From Rhodoblastus sp963828185 (lineage in GTDB: Bacteria > Pseudomonadota > Alphaproteobacteria > Rhizobiales > Beijerinckiaceae): a stretch of DNA of 64,000 nucleotides. The notes under the pieces were generated by a model. That model saw only the letters and a program-made list of their open reading frames with translations, searched no databases and was not told where the DNA came from. The stretch is from the NCBI GenBank assembly GCA_963828185.1, contig CAWHDV010000015.1:248001-312000 (forward strand), given 5' to 3'. This document shows, piece after piece, positions 20,980-30,188 of the stretch. How positions within the stretch are numbered: position 1 is the first letter of the stretch; every line of letters begins with the position of its first letter. The position numbers and the translations under genes are program-made.

Positions 20980-21678
20980 TCATGCTTTTGGCGCCGGGCG
21001 ATAGTTTGACCAAAGCGAACCGCCATTCAATTTTTCGACAAATCTCGCGTGCCCCGTCATTTCGTCGGCGCTCACAAACGGACCGAGGGGCTCCGTCCGA
21101 CGCGCCAGAGCCTGGATCGGCGCGAATATGCGTTTTTCCTTATGAACAGAGAACGAGAGCGACGTCTGCCGGCCGCCCTTCAGCTCCATGTAAACTTCGG
21201 CCAGAATTTCGGAATCGATCAATGCGCCATGTTTAACTCGCCGGCTCCGGTCGATGCCATAGCGGGCGCAAAGCGCATCGAGTGAATTTGACGCGCCCGG
21301 ATGCTTGCGCCTAGCGAGGGCCAAAGTGTCGATAACTCGGTCATTGTCCAACGGAGGAAGAGCAACTCGCGCCAATTCCGAATTAATGAACTTGAGATCA
21401 AATTCCGCATTGTGCGCAACGATCGGATCTTTTGCTATGAATTTCAAAAATTCATTAACAACTGTTCCGAATACAGGTTTATCAATCAGGAATTCACTCG
21501 ATAACCCATGCACTTTGAACGCCGAATCCGGCATGTCGCGCTCTGGATTTATATAAATATGGAAATTGTTATTCGTAACAGATCCATTAATCACTTCGAC
21601 GGCTGCAATTTCGACGATTCGATCGCCCCCGGCAGGATCAAGACCGGTCGTCTCCGTATCCAGTATGACTTCTCTCAA
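20980..21678 (-). CDS. dnaQ: DNA polymerase III epsilon subunit (proofreading exonuclease)
   Basis: DnaQ is the 3'-5' proofreading subunit of the replicative polymerase. It shows the DEDDh exonuclease pattern: Exo I ILDTETTGLDP, Exo II AHNAEFDLKFI, and the Exo III region HGALIDSEILAEVYMEL with His and Asp. The length is 232 residues, and the C-terminal tail after the nuclease core is where the alpha subunit binds. The gene ends the minus-strand series aroE-coaE-dnaQ; coaE stops 16 bases before its start. This trio is conserved beside the alphaproteobacterial origin. Confidence 0.94.
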   Translation of the reverse strand: MREVILDTETTGLDPAGGDRIVEIAAVEVINGSVTNNNFHIYINPERDMPDSAFKVHGLSSEFLIDKPVFGTVVNEFLKFIAKDPIVAHNAEFDLKFINSELARVALPPLDNDRVIDTLALARRKHPGASNSLDALCARYGIDRSRRVKHGALIDSEILAEVYMELKGGRQTSLSFSVHKEKRIFAPIQALARRTEPLGPFVSADEMTGHARFVEKLNGGSLWSNYRPAPKA

Positions 21679-21694
21679 CGATCATTCCTCGCGG

Positions 21695-22300
21695 TTAAAT
21701 TTTTCCGTGTGCGCGCTCGCATGTCGCGACTGCGGCGACGATCGCCCTGATTTGCCGTCTTGCGGCGTCAAAGCCATGGTCCGTCTTGACGATAAAATGG
21801 GCGTTCTGGCGCTTTTCCCCGTCCGGCGTCTGTCGATCGAGGATCGACAGGAGTTTTTCTTCGCTCATCCCGGCCCGCGCAAGGACGCGCTGACGTTGCG
21901 TGGAATATTTTGCCGTGACCACGACGACCGCGTCGACTTCCTTTTCCGCTCCCGTCTCCAGCAGCAGCGGCAGGTCCAACACGGCGACCCGCGCGCCGGT
22001 ATCGCGCGTTTTCGCCAGAAACTCTACCCGGCGCTCGCGCACCATCGGATGGATGACGCCCTCGAGCTTCGCCAAGGCTGGAGCGTCCCCGAGGACCATC
22101 GCTCCAAGCGCATCGCGATCGACCCTGCCGTCCCTGGTCACGCCCGGAAACGCCCGCTCGATCGCGCCGACCGCCGCTCCCTCATAGAGTTCGTGCACGC
22201 AATGATCCGCATCGAAAACCGGCGCCCCCATTTGCCGGAACATTTCCGCCGCGGTGGTCTTGCCCATGCCGATCGATCCGGTCAGCCCGAGGATGATCAT
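21695..22300 (-). CDS. coaE: Dephospho-CoA kinase
   Basis: CoaE performs the last step of coenzyme A synthesis, phosphorylating the ribose 3' hydroxyl. The N-terminus has the P-loop LGLTGSIGMGKTT. It is followed by the substrate-binding DADHCVHELY and by DLPLLLETG (family motif near the CoA lid), then VVVVTA and QRQRVLARAGMSEEK. The length of 201 residues is normal. The start ATG overlaps the aroE stop (ATGA), so the two are probably translationally coupled. Confidence 0.95.
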   Translation of the reverse strand: MIILGLTGSIGMGKTTAAEMFRQMGAPVFDADHCVHELYEGAAVGAIERAFPGVTRDGRVDRDALGAMVLGDAPALAKLEGVIHPMVRERRVEFLAKTRDTGARVAVLDLPLLLETGAEKEVDAVVVVTAKYSTQRQRVLARAGMSEEKLLSILDRQTPDGEKRQNAHFIVKTDHGFDAARRQIRAIVAAVATCERAHGKI

Positions 22301-23169
22301 GAATATCCTTTTTCGATATCCGCTTCGATCAACGCGCGCAGTTCATCGGTCACTTGCGGCTTGACGCCAAACCAATGCTGAAAACCGGGCGCGGCCTGAT
22401 GCAGCAGCATCCCCAGTCCCGAGCATGTCCGCAACCCGCGCCGCCGCGCCGCCTTGAGGAGCGGCGTTTCAAGCGGGATGTAGACAATGTCGCAAACCAC
22501 GGCGTGCGCCGGCAATTTGCCGATATCAAGGTCGAGTTCCGGCTGACCTTTCATTCCAAGCGACGTCGTATTGATCAGCAGATCGGCCTCGGCAAGGCTT
22601 TGCCCTCCCGAGGCGAGCGCTTCGACCCTGATCCTGGCGCCGCCCCAATCGACAGCCTCTTCAGCGAGATGCCCCGCCCGCTCGATGGAACGGTTCAGCA
22701 AGGTGACCGACGCAACTTTCCGTCGCATCAATCCGGCCAAGATCGCCCGCGCAGCCCCGCCGGCTCCGACGATGACGGCGCGTGCGCATGTCGCATCCCA
22801 GCCTGGCGTCCGGTGGTCGAGATTGTCCAGGAAACCGTCGACATCGGTATTGTCGCCGCAAAGCTGGCCGTCCTCCAGCCACAAGGTGTTGACGGCGCCG
22901 ACCCGGCGCGCGAGCTCGGAGACGCGCGAACAGAAGCGCAAGGCCTGTTCCTTGTGCGGCAAGGTGACATTGCCGCCGCAATAGCCATGTTCGGCCATGG
23001 AGCCCAGGAAACTTGCCAAGGCCTGCGGTTCGACGGCTTCCCGCGTGTATTCGCCATCAATAGAATATTGTCTCAACCAAAAACCATGGATGAGTGGCGA
23101 ACGACTATGATGAATCGGCCATCCTACGACGCATGCCTTGCGTAAAATTGCCACGTTTAAATCTTCCAT
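22297..23169 (-). CDS. aroE: Shikimate dehydrogenase
   Basis: AroE reduces 3-dehydroshikimate to shikimate with NADPH. It has VVGWPIHHSRSPLIHGFW (substrate site), GGNVTLPHKEQAL with the catalytic Lys, NTLW, the NADP fold VIVGAGGAARAIL, and NTTSLGMKG. The C-terminal GLGMLLHQAAPGFQHWFG helix closes the active site. The ATG at 23169 (MEDLNVAIL) is taken as the start; a GTG at 23178 is possible. In related genomes maf lies between aroE and ppsR, but here only about 40 bases separate them. Confidence 0.94.
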   Translation of the reverse strand: MEDLNVAILRKACVVGWPIHHSRSPLIHGFWLRQYSIDGEYTREAVEPQALASFLGSMAEHGYCGGNVTLPHKEQALRFCSRVSELARRVGAVNTLWLEDGQLCGDNTDVDGFLDNLDHRTPGWDATCARAVIVGAGGAARAILAGLMRRKVASVTLLNRSIERAGHLAEEAVDWGGARIRVEALASGGQSLAEADLLINTTSLGMKGQPELDLDIGKLPAHAVVCDIVYIPLETPLLKAARRRGLRTCSGLGMLLHQAAPGFQHWFGVKPQVTDELRALIEADIEKGYS

Positions 23170-23213
23170 TCGTGCCACAATTCGTCGTACACGCCAAAAC
23201 TTTATGTCTCGAC

Positions 23214-24047
23214 TTACGCCTGAGCGATAAATTTCATGGAGTGAGCGCGAAAAAGATCGATGATTCCGGCTGCTGTTTCTTCGATCGACCTTCGTGACAC
23301 ATCGATGACCGGCCAGCCGCGTTCCGCAAACAAACGTCGTGAGCGGCTGATCTCGTCGGCGACCGATTCACGGTCGACATAAGGCGAATCTTGCGTCGCA
23401 TTCAACGCCAGCAAGCGGTTCTGTCGTATCTGCACGATACGGTCGGGAGAGGCGAACAATCCAACGACCAGCGGTCTGTGAAGGTTTTCGACAATATCTG
23501 GAAGTGGAACTCCTGGAACAAGGGGTATGTTGGCGGTTTTAATACCCCTGTTGGCAAGATATATGCTGGTGGGAGTCTTCGATGTCCGGCTGACTCCCAA
23601 AAGGACGACATCCGCCGCTTCGAGGTCATCGGCCAATTGGCCGTCATCATGCATCATCGTATAGTTCAACGCGTCGATGCGCTTGAAATAGTCGGAATTC
23701 AACGTGTGTTGGGCCCCCGGACGCGGCGTCGACGCCGGCCCGAGATAGGATTGGAACAGCCCCAGGATCGGCGCCAGCACGGAAAGCGACGGCGAACCCG
23801 TCTCGTTGCACGCGGTCTGCAGCCGATCGGCGAGTTCCGGGTCGACCAATGTGAAAAGCACGATGCCCGGCGACGCCTGGATCTCCGCGATGACCCTCTC
23901 CAGCTGGTCGCGGTTCCGGATCAGGGGATAGACATGCTCGATCGACGCCACGCCCTGATATTGCGCCGCCGCGGCGCGACTGACCGCGATCAGCGTCTCG
24001 CCGGTGGAATCCGACACGAGGTGCAGGTGAAAATAATTGCGGTTCAC
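23214..24047 (-). CDS. ppsR: Pyruvate,phosphate dikinase regulatory protein (DUF299 kinase/pyrophosphorylase)
   Basis: Members of this family switch PEP synthase or pyruvate,phosphate dikinase off and on by ADP-dependent phosphorylation and Pi-dependent dephosphorylation of a Thr. The protein starts NYFHLHLVSDSTGETL. It contains YFKRIDALNYTMMHDDGQ and the P-loop-like LLGVSRTSKTPTSIYLANRG. The family C-terminus includes ERGWPVIDVSRRSIEETA. The GTG at 24047 is preferred because AAGGAG precedes it and the family begins at this point. An ATG at 24140 would extend into the presumed origin. The gene corresponds to RP001, the classic flank of alphaproteobacterial oriC. Confidence 0.88.
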   Translation of the reverse strand: MNRNYFHLHLVSDSTGETLIAVSRAAAAQYQGVASIEHVYPLIRNRDQLERVIAEIQASPGIVLFTLVDPELADRLQTACNETGSPSLSVLAPILGLFQSYLGPASTPRPGAQHTLNSDYFKRIDALNYTMMHDDGQLADDLEAADVVLLGVSRTSKTPTSIYLANRGIKTANIPLVPGVPLPDIVENLHRPLVVGLFASPDRIVQIRQNRLLALNATQDSPYVDRESVADEISRSRRLFAERGWPVIDVSRRSIEETAAGIIDLFRAHSMKFIAQA

Positions 24048-24468
24048 AGCGGTCTCGTGCTCCTTGCCAGCTTCAACCTCATGCGCGCGACAAAACTCGC
24101 TTCGCAGCTTTCCACAGCCCCTGTGGATTACGGTTCGCATCTGGAGAAACTCCGGCGCGAGCCGTCAATGTCGCCTTTTTCGCGCATTTTCTCAACAGGC
24201 GAGACCTTGTCGATAACAACAGGCGCATATCCCGTCACTATGGGAATTATGGGGATAAGCAAACCGGCCTGGAAACAGCTCGAGGCCGCAAACGTCGGCC
24301 AAATCGTTAACAAAGCGTTAACCGGCCGCTCGCTTTGTCGCCGCATTTCCTCCGCTAAAATTTTAGCCAATCTGGGGATGCGTTGTGCACGCCACGGAAT
24401 AAGGCTATTGCGGGGGGCAATAAAAAGAAAAAAGAGTTTAGATTCCTTGAATTTATAGGATCCTCCCG
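24048..24468. other. oriC: Candidate chromosomal replication origin (oriC)
   Basis: This gap between divergent ppsR and hemE is where oriC lies in Caulobacter and other alphaproteobacteria (established knowledge). Visible elements: TGTGGATTA (24122-24130) and TGGGGATAA (24250-24258), each one mismatch from an inverted DnaA box. There is also an inverted repeat CCACAG-CCC-CTGTGG (24112-24126), a perfect CtrA box at 24307, and AT-rich tracts at 24356-24366 and 24418-24460 that could unwind. The 5' limit depends on the ppsR start. Origin function is inference. Confidence 0.7.
24307..24322. promoter_or_regulatory. CtrA-type binding site in the candidate origin
   Basis: TTAACAAAGCGTTAAC fits the CtrA consensus TTAA-N7-TTAAC exactly. 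CtrA occupies such sites in the Caulobacter origin to silence replication. Occupancy here is inference. Confidence 0.65.
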
Positions 24469-25534
24469 GTGTCTCCGACCTTATCCTCCAACACTCCCGC
24501 CGCCCCCCGGAAGCTCTTCCTCGACACTTTGGACGGACAGGTCGCGACGACGCCTCCGGTCTGGCTCATGCGGCAGGCAGGCCGTTATCTCCCCGAATAT
24601 CGCGCGATTCGCGCCAAGGCCGAGAGCTTTCTCGATTTTTGCTACACACCTGCGCTCGCCACCGAAGCCACCCTGCAACCGATCCGTCGTTTCGGTTTCG
24701 ACGCCGCCATCCTCTTCAGCGACATTCTGGTCATACCCGACGCTCTCGGCCAAAAAGTCAGTTTCGAGACCGGCGAAGGCCCTCGTCTCGAAGCGCTGAC
24801 CTCCGCCGACGCCATCAAAGGGCTCTCCGAATTGTCGTTGGAGCGATTGGCGCCGGTCCTGGAAACGATCGATCGCGTCAAGACGGCCCTGCCCAGGGAA
24901 ACGGCCTTCATCGGCTTCTGTGGCGCTCCCTGGACCGTCGCAAGCTATATGATTGCCGGTCGCGGGACCCCCGACCAATCGCCGGCCCGCATTTTCGCTT
25001 ACCTCCATCCCGACGCCTTCCAGCTTTTGATCGACAAGCTCGTCGACGCGTCGGTCGCCTATCTGGCGCGGCAGATCGAAGCCGGCGTCGAAGCCGTGCA
25101 GATTTTCGACTCCTGGGCGGGAAGTCTTGCCTGCGGCTGAATTCGATCGCTGGTGCCTCAAGCCGATCGCCAGGATTATCTCGAGCCTTCGCTCGCTGCA
25201 TCCTCACGCCAGGATCATCGCCTTTCCGCGCGGCGCCGCGTCCCACATCCCATCTTTCGCGCGTGAAACCGGCGCCGACGCCGTCGGCCTGGATACGGCG
25301 GTCGATCCGGCCTGGGTGACGCAGGCCGCGCCGGCAGACACGGTGCTGCAGGGCCATCTCGATCCGCTGGCGCTTGTCGCCGGCGGCGCGGCGCAAACCT
25401 CCGCCGTCGCCGAGATCCTGCGCGCCTATCGCGATCGACCCCACATCTTCAATCTCGGACACGGCATCCTGCCGCACACGCCAATCGAGCACGTCGAGGC
25501 CCTGCTGCGGCAGATCCGTTCGACCGAGGTCTAA
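24469..25534 (+). CDS. hemE: Uroporphyrinogen decarboxylase (single-base frameshift)
   Basis: HemE converts uroporphyrinogen III to coproporphyrinogen III in heme synthesis. The GTG start at 24469 has AGGA eight bases upstream. The sequence shows PVWLMRQAGRYLPEYR, ILFSDILVIPDALG, FIGFCGAPWTVASYM and FDSWAGSL. The frame breaks at 25127-25128. Removing one T restores the conserved SWAGSLPAAEFDRWC, and the remainder (GADAVGLDTAVDP, VLQGHLDPLAL, FNLGHGILPHTP) completes a normal length near 355 residues. A read error is the likeliest cause. hemJ follows after one base. Confidence 0.94.
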
Positions 25535-25535
25535 A

Positions 25536-25961
25536 ATGTATCTATGGATCAAAGCCTTGCATGTTATCGCGGTGATCTCGTGGATGGCCGGAATGCTCTA
25601 TCTCCCACGCCTGTTCGTCTATCATTCGGCGGCGGAAAGCGGTTCCGTGCAGTCCGCAACCTTCAAGACGATGGAGCGGCGGCTGCTTATGGCGATCATG
25701 ACGCCCGCCATGGTCACGGCCTGGGCGAGCGGATTGTGGATGGCGGTCGAAGCCGGATTTTTCCAGGCGCCCTGGTTCCATGTGAAATTGACGCTGGCGT
25801 TGGCGATGACGGCCGCGCATATGCATTTCTGGGGGCAACAAAAGGCCTTTGCCGGCGACGCAAATCGGCATTCGCAGCGTTATTTCAGGATATGGAATGA
25901 AATCCCGACGGTTTTGATGATCGTCATTGTCGGTCTGGTGATTCTGAAGCCAAATATTTGA
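25536..25961 (+). CDS. hemJ: Protoporphyrinogen IX oxidase HemJ
   Basis: HemJ is the membrane-bound, heme-containing protoporphyrinogen oxidase of most alphaproteobacteria. The 141-residue product is almost wholly hydrophobic, with about four membrane helices. It has the family start YLWIKALHVIAVISWMAGM (conserved His) and LPRLFVYH. The later features are MTPAMVTAWASGLW, the conserved Lys region WFHVKLTLAL, and RYFRIWNEIPT. The ATG is one base after the hemE stop, so the two heme genes form one transcription unit. Confidence 0.93.
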   Translation: MYLWIKALHVIAVISWMAGMLYLPRLFVYHSAAESGSVQSATFKTMERRLLMAIMTPAMVTAWASGLWMAVEAGFFQAPWFHVKLTLALAMTAAHMHFWGQQKAFAGDANRHSQRYFRIWNEIPTVLMIVIVGLVILKPNI

Positions 25962-25976
25962 GCGGATTGGAAGTGG

Positions 25977-26564
25977 TCAGCGCGGCGCGCGTTTGGCCAG
26001 GATCCGCTGCAATGTGCGCCTGTGCATATTGAGGCGGCGCGCGGTTTCAGAAACATTCCGCTGGCAGAGTTCATAAATCCGCTGGATATGTTCCCAGCGC
26101 ACCCGTTCCGCGGACATCGGATGTTCTGGCGCCTCGCCGGTCGCAATCGTGCCGGAATTGAGCAGGGCGTGCAAGATCTCGTCTGCGTCCGCAGGCTTGG
26201 CGAGATAGTCGAACGCGCCGAGTTTGACGGCGATGACCGCCGAGGAAATATTGCCGTAGCCGGTCAGGATGACGCCTCGCAACTCGGGGCGGCGCGCCTT
26301 GAGTTCGCTGATCACATCGAGGCCGTTGCCGTCGCCGAGGCGCATGTCGATGATGGCGAAGGCCGGCGCGGCGACTTGCACGGCGGCGAGACCTCCCGCA
26401 ACCGATTCCGTCGCGGTGACCGTGAACCCGCGCTGAGTCATCGCCTTGGCCAGTCGGTTCAAAAATGGCTTGTCGTCGTCAACGATGAGCAGGGTCTTGT
26501 CTTTTTCGAACAGCAACGCGGCTTCGTTCAACCCGCCGCCTTCCACTCCTGACGATTCGTCCAT
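25977..26564 (-). CDS. actR: Redox response regulator ActR/RegA/PrrA
   Basis: This is a global regulator that responds to the ActS/RegB kinase and controls respiration, photosynthesis, CO2 and nitrogen genes in alphaproteobacteria. The receiver domain has LLIVDDDKPFLNRL, the phospho-acceptor Asp in AIIDMRLGDGNGL, the conserved Thr in ILTGYGNISSAV, and the Lys in YLAKPAD. The C-terminal Fis-type helix-turn-helix (NVSETARRLNMHRRTLQRIL) is the hallmark of the RegA family. The kinase gene lies upstream on the same strand, about 120 bases away. Confidence 0.94.
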   Translation of the reverse strand: MDESSGVEGGGLNEAALLFEKDKTLLIVDDDKPFLNRLAKAMTQRGFTVTATESVAGGLAAVQVAAPAFAIIDMRLGDGNGLDVISELKARRPELRGVILTGYGNISSAVIAVKLGAFDYLAKPADADEILHALLNSGTIATGEAPEHPMSAERVRWEHIQRIYELCQRNVSETARRLNMHRRTLQRILAKRAPR

Positions 26565-26683
26565 TTTTCTCCCCGATCGGACCCTGGCTGGATATTCACT
26601 ATCATATCGAAGTAAGGTTATTCATTCGAATTTTGTGTTTCTTGATGAGGTCGCCGCGTTCGGGCCGAAAATTTTCGCCGGCC

Positions 26684-27985
26684 TCAATCATCCGGATTTT
26701 CGAAACGGCGGCGATCCCATCGCAGCTGGACGCTGGCGCCGCCACGCTCGCGATTGGCGAATCGAATCACCGCCCCGGTCCGCTCCAGCAAGGTCTTGGC
26801 GATGAAGACGCCGAGCCCGAGGCCGGAGCCTTCTTCCGCCTTCGTTCGACGATCGGCGCGGCTCGTCACGTAGGGGTCGCCGATCCTGTCGACCACTTCG
26901 ATCGAAAACCCGGGACCGTCATCGAGGATGGCGATTTCGACGGAAGTCTTTGTCCATCGCGCTTCGACGGTCGCCACGCTCCTGGCGAAATCGACGGCGT
27001 TCTCGATGAAATTGCCGAGCCCATAGATGATCGCCGGACTTTGCGCCGCCAGGGGTTCGCTCCCCTCGCCTCGCGCGTCGATCCTGATTTCGATGGGCGA
27101 TGGCCGGCAAGGCGCGACCACCCGCTCGAGAAGTATGCCGAGTTTTGTCTGGCCAAAAGGCTCCGGGTCTTCGGCGGCGAGCGACGTCAGCCGCCCAAGT
27201 ATTGTCCGGCAGCGTTGGACTTCCTGGACGAGCAGGGCGACATCTTCCGAAACTTCGGGCGAAAATGAAACCTTGCTCAATTCCCGGGCCACGAGGGCGA
27301 TGGTGGCGAGCGGCGTGCCAAGTTCATGTGCGGCGGCGGCGGCGAGTCCATCGAGTTGCGACAGGTGGTTTTCCCGCTCGAGCACCAGTTCGGCGGCGGT
27401 CAAGGCCTGGCTCAAGGCGCGAGCTTCTCCCGCGACGCGCGACGCATAGGCGCAGATAAAAACGCAGGCCACCATCAGCGCGCCCCAGACGCCAGACCGA
27501 TAGAGCTGGGGCAGGCCAATGGACTGACCCGCGTACCAGGGCAGCGGCTGATGCGCCACGCCAACAAGACTGGCGGCGAAGGCCATGACCGCGGCGATCA
27601 GGATCATTTGCCTCCGTGGCAGCGACACCGCCGCAATGGTCACCGGGGCGAGAAACAGGATCGAGAACGGATTTTCGAGGCCGCCGCAAAGGTAAAGCAA
27701 AGCGGCAAGCTGCAGGACGTCGAAGGTCAGGAAGGCGGTGGCGGGCCCGTCGGCCAGGCGCAAGCTTTTCGGCGCCTGCAATCGAAACACGATGTTCAGC
27801 AGGGCGGAAACGCCGATGACGCCCAGGCAGAGACCGAGCGGCAAGGTGAATTTCAGCACGAGGTCCGTGCCCAGCACCGTCACCAACTGACCGGTCAGCG
27901 CCAACCACCTCAGCCGCGACAACGTATCGATCCGCAAGCGTCGCGCGTTTTGTGCGAACTGCACGGGGTCGCCCCTGGCTTCCAT
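26684..27985 (-). CDS. actS: Redox sensor histidine kinase ActS/RegB/PrrB
   Basis: This is the membrane sensor partner of ActR. The N-terminal half contains about six membrane helices and the quinone-binding signature GGLENPFSILFLAPV. The kinase core has the H-box AAAHELGTPLATIAL (phospho-His), the N-box region FIENAVDFA, and the G-boxes DDGPGF and GSGLGLGVFIAK. The ATG at 27985 is preceded by AGGAAAG; the frame extends to 28174 but through the typA terminator, so the longer form is unlikely. The redox-active Cys of RegB was not identified with confidence. The product is about 433 residues. Confidence 0.93.
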   Translation of the reverse strand: MEARGDPVQFAQNARRLRIDTLSRLRWLALTGQLVTVLGTDLVLKFTLPLGLCLGVIGVSALLNIVFRLQAPKSLRLADGPATAFLTFDVLQLAALLYLCGGLENPFSILFLAPVTIAAVSLPRRQMILIAAVMAFAASLVGVAHQPLPWYAGQSIGLPQLYRSGVWGALMVACVFICAYASRVAGEARALSQALTAAELVLERENHLSQLDGLAAAAAHELGTPLATIALVARELSKVSFSPEVSEDVALLVQEVQRCRTILGRLTSLAAEDPEPFGQTKLGILLERVVAPCRPSPIEIRIDARGEGSEPLAAQSPAIIYGLGNFIENAVDFARSVATVEARWTKTSVEIAILDDGPGFSIEVVDRIGDPYVTSRADRRTKAEEGSGLGLGVFIAKTLLERTGAVIRFANRERGGASVQLRWDRRRFENPDD

Positions 27986-28020
27986 CTGCTTTCCTGCCGT
28001 TTGATACCGGCGTTTTATAC

Positions 28021-28044
28021 AAAAAAGCGGGGCCGAAGCCCCGC
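28021..28044 (-). terminator. Rho-independent terminator of typA
   Basis: On the minus strand, GCGGGGC, loop TTCG and GCCCCGC form a seven-pair GC stem with a stable UUCG tetraloop. Six T follow. It lies 30 bases after the typA stop. Confidence 0.92.
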
Positions 28045-28073
28045 AAAAAATTCTTGTCGCCCACTGAGGATGT

Positions 28074-29891
28074 TCAGACGGCTTCTTTCGCCCGCTCCGC
28101 GCGCTTGCGGTCGTTGGGGTCGAGGATGGCCTTGCGCAACCGAATGGATTTCGGGGTGACCTCGACCAGTTCACTGTCCTCGATATAGGCCAGCGATTTC
28201 TCGAGGGTCATGCGGATCGGCGGCGTCAGCTTGACCGCTTCGTCCTTGCCCGCCGCGCGGACATTGGTGAGCTTCTTGCCCTTCAGCACGTTGACCTCGA
28301 GGTCGTTTTCGCGCGTGTGCTGGCCGATGATCATGCCGGCGTAAACCTTCCAGCCCGGCTCGATCATCATCGGGCCGCGATCCTCGAGATTCCACATGGC
28401 GTAGGAAACGGCCTCGCCGGCGTCATTGGAGATCAGGACGCCGTTGCGGCGGCCCTGGATGTCGCCCTTGTAGGGCGCATAGGCGTGGAAAAGCCGGTTC
28501 ATGATGGCCGTGCCGCGCGTATCGGTCAGCAATTCGCCCTGATAGCCGATCAACCCGCGCGTCGGCGCATGGAAGACGAGGCGCAGACGATTGCCGCCCG
28601 AAGGCCGCATCTCGATCATGTCTGACTTGCGCTCGGACATTTTCTGCACGACGACGCCGGAAAACTCCTCGTCGACGTCGATGACCACTTCCTCGATCGG
28701 CTCGAGACGCGAGCCGTCCTCGTCCTTCTGGAACACGACGCGCGGACGCGAAATGCCCAGCTCGAAGCCCTCGCGGCGCATGGTTTCGATCAGGATGGCG
28801 AGCTGCAATTCACCGCGGCCCGAGACAATGAAGGAGTCCGAACCGGGCGAATCCTCGATCTTGAGCGCCACATTGCCTTCGGCTTCCTTGTAAAGGCGAT
28901 CGCGGATGACGCGGCTTGTCACCTTGTCGCCTTCGGTGCCCGCCAGCGGCGAGTTGTTGACCAGGAACGTCATCGACAGGGTCGGCGGATCGATCGGTTG
29001 CGCCTGCAGCGGCTCGCTGACATCGGTCGCGCAAAGCGTATCGGCGACGTTGAATTTCTCGAGACCGGCGATGGCGACGATATCGCCCGCTTCGGCTTCT
29101 TCGGTCGGCTGCCGTTCGATGCCGCGGAAGGCGAGAATTTTCGAAACGCGTCCGGTTTCAACGACATTGCCCTTGAGATCCAGAACCTTGACGGCCTGGT
29201 TCGGCTTGATCGAGCCGGCGAAGACGCGGCCGGTGACGATGCGGCCGAGATAGGGATTGGCTTCGAGCAAGGTGCCGAGCATGCGGAAGCCGCCCTCCTC
29301 GACCTTGGGCTCGGGCACATGCCTGAGCACGAGATCAAACAGCGTCGCCATGTCCTCGGTGGGATGGTCCGGGCTGTCCGCCATCCAGCCCTGTTTCGAC
29401 GAACCGTAGAGGATGGGGAAATCGAGCTGTTCGTCGTCGGCGTCGAGCGCCGCGAAAAGGTCGAACACCTCGTTGATCACTTCGCTCGGACGCGCGTCCG
29501 GCTTGTCGACCTTGTTGATCGCGACAATTGGCTTGAGACCGATCTTCAGCGCCTTGCCGACGACGAATTTCGTCTGCGGCATCGGCCCTTCGGCGGCGTC
29601 GACCAGAACAATGGCGCCGTCAACCATGGAGAGGATGCGCTCCACCTCGCCGCCGAAATCGGCGTGGCCGGGAGTGTCGACGATGTTGATCCGGGTATCT
29701 CGCCAGACGATCGACGTCGCCTTGGCGAGAATGGTGATGCCGCGCTCCTTTTCGAGATCGTTCGAATCCATCACGCGTTCTGCGACGCGCTGATTTTCAC
29801 GGAACGCGCCCGACTGGCGCAGCAATTGGTCAACCAGCGTAGTCTTGCCATGGTCGACGTGGGCGATGATGGCGATGTTGCGAAGCTTCAT
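28074..29891 (-). CDS. typA: Ribosome-binding GTPase TypA/BipA
   Basis: TypA is a translational GTPase related to EF-G that acts in 50S assembly and stress responses. It shows G1 AHVDHGKTTLVDQLL, G2 RGITILAKATS, G3 DTPGHADFGGEVERI and G4 INKVDKPDA. The family C-terminus follows, with GELLTDTRGTAIMNRLF and LEDRGPMMIEPGWKVYAGMIIG. The length of 605 residues is normal. It has its own terminator. The 297 bases upstream, up to the TAXI gene end at 30189, hold no gene that I can support. Confidence 0.96.
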   Translation of the reverse strand: MKLRNIAIIAHVDHGKTTLVDQLLRQSGAFRENQRVAERVMDSNDLEKERGITILAKATSIVWRDTRINIVDTPGHADFGGEVERILSMVDGAIVLVDAAEGPMPQTKFVVGKALKIGLKPIVAINKVDKPDARPSEVINEVFDLFAALDADDEQLDFPILYGSSKQGWMADSPDHPTEDMATLFDLVLRHVPEPKVEEGGFRMLGTLLEANPYLGRIVTGRVFAGSIKPNQAVKVLDLKGNVVETGRVSKILAFRGIERQPTEEAEAGDIVAIAGLEKFNVADTLCATDVSEPLQAQPIDPPTLSMTFLVNNSPLAGTEGDKVTSRVIRDRLYKEAEGNVALKIEDSPGSDSFIVSGRGELQLAILIETMRREGFELGISRPRVVFQKDEDGSRLEPIEEVVIDVDEEFSGVVVQKMSERKSDMIEMRPSGGNRLRLVFHAPTRGLIGYQGELLTDTRGTAIMNRLFHAYAPYKGDIQGRRNGVLISNDAGEAVSYAMWNLEDRGPMMIEPGWKVYAGMIIGQHTRENDLEVNVLKGKKLTNVRAAGKDEAVKLTPPIRMTLEKSLAYIEDSELVEVTPKSIRLRKAILDPNDRKRAERAKEAV

Positions 29892-30188
29892 GGGGGCCTT
29901 GGCCTTAGGGCGTATCCGTGAAAAGCCTCGGACTTTTCATTGCAGGATAGGCGTTGAAACGAAAGTCGCATTTTTCCCTTCCGGTTCGACTGGAGGGGAA
30001 AAAATCCGACAATAAGAGCGGCGCGCCAAATGCCGCCGCGCGGAAAAGTCATTTCCGCCAAAAATGACGGCTCGATGACCTTGCCAGGATCGCGAATTGC
30101 GAGGCGAAAAAGGAGCTGTGGCCTGCTCTATACGAAAAGCGCCCGCTTGAAAACCCGCGCGATCACCGATGAGCGACTATGGCGCGGG

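Noticed and set aside
20270..20980. Second replication origin upstream of dnaA
   Set aside because: AT-rich, but no near-consensus DnaA boxes or CtrA sites were seen; the ppsR-hemE gap is a better candidate.
23978..24140. Longer ppsR start at 24140
   Set aside because: It would add 31 residues unlike the family and run into the presumed origin; the GTG at 24047 fits the family start.
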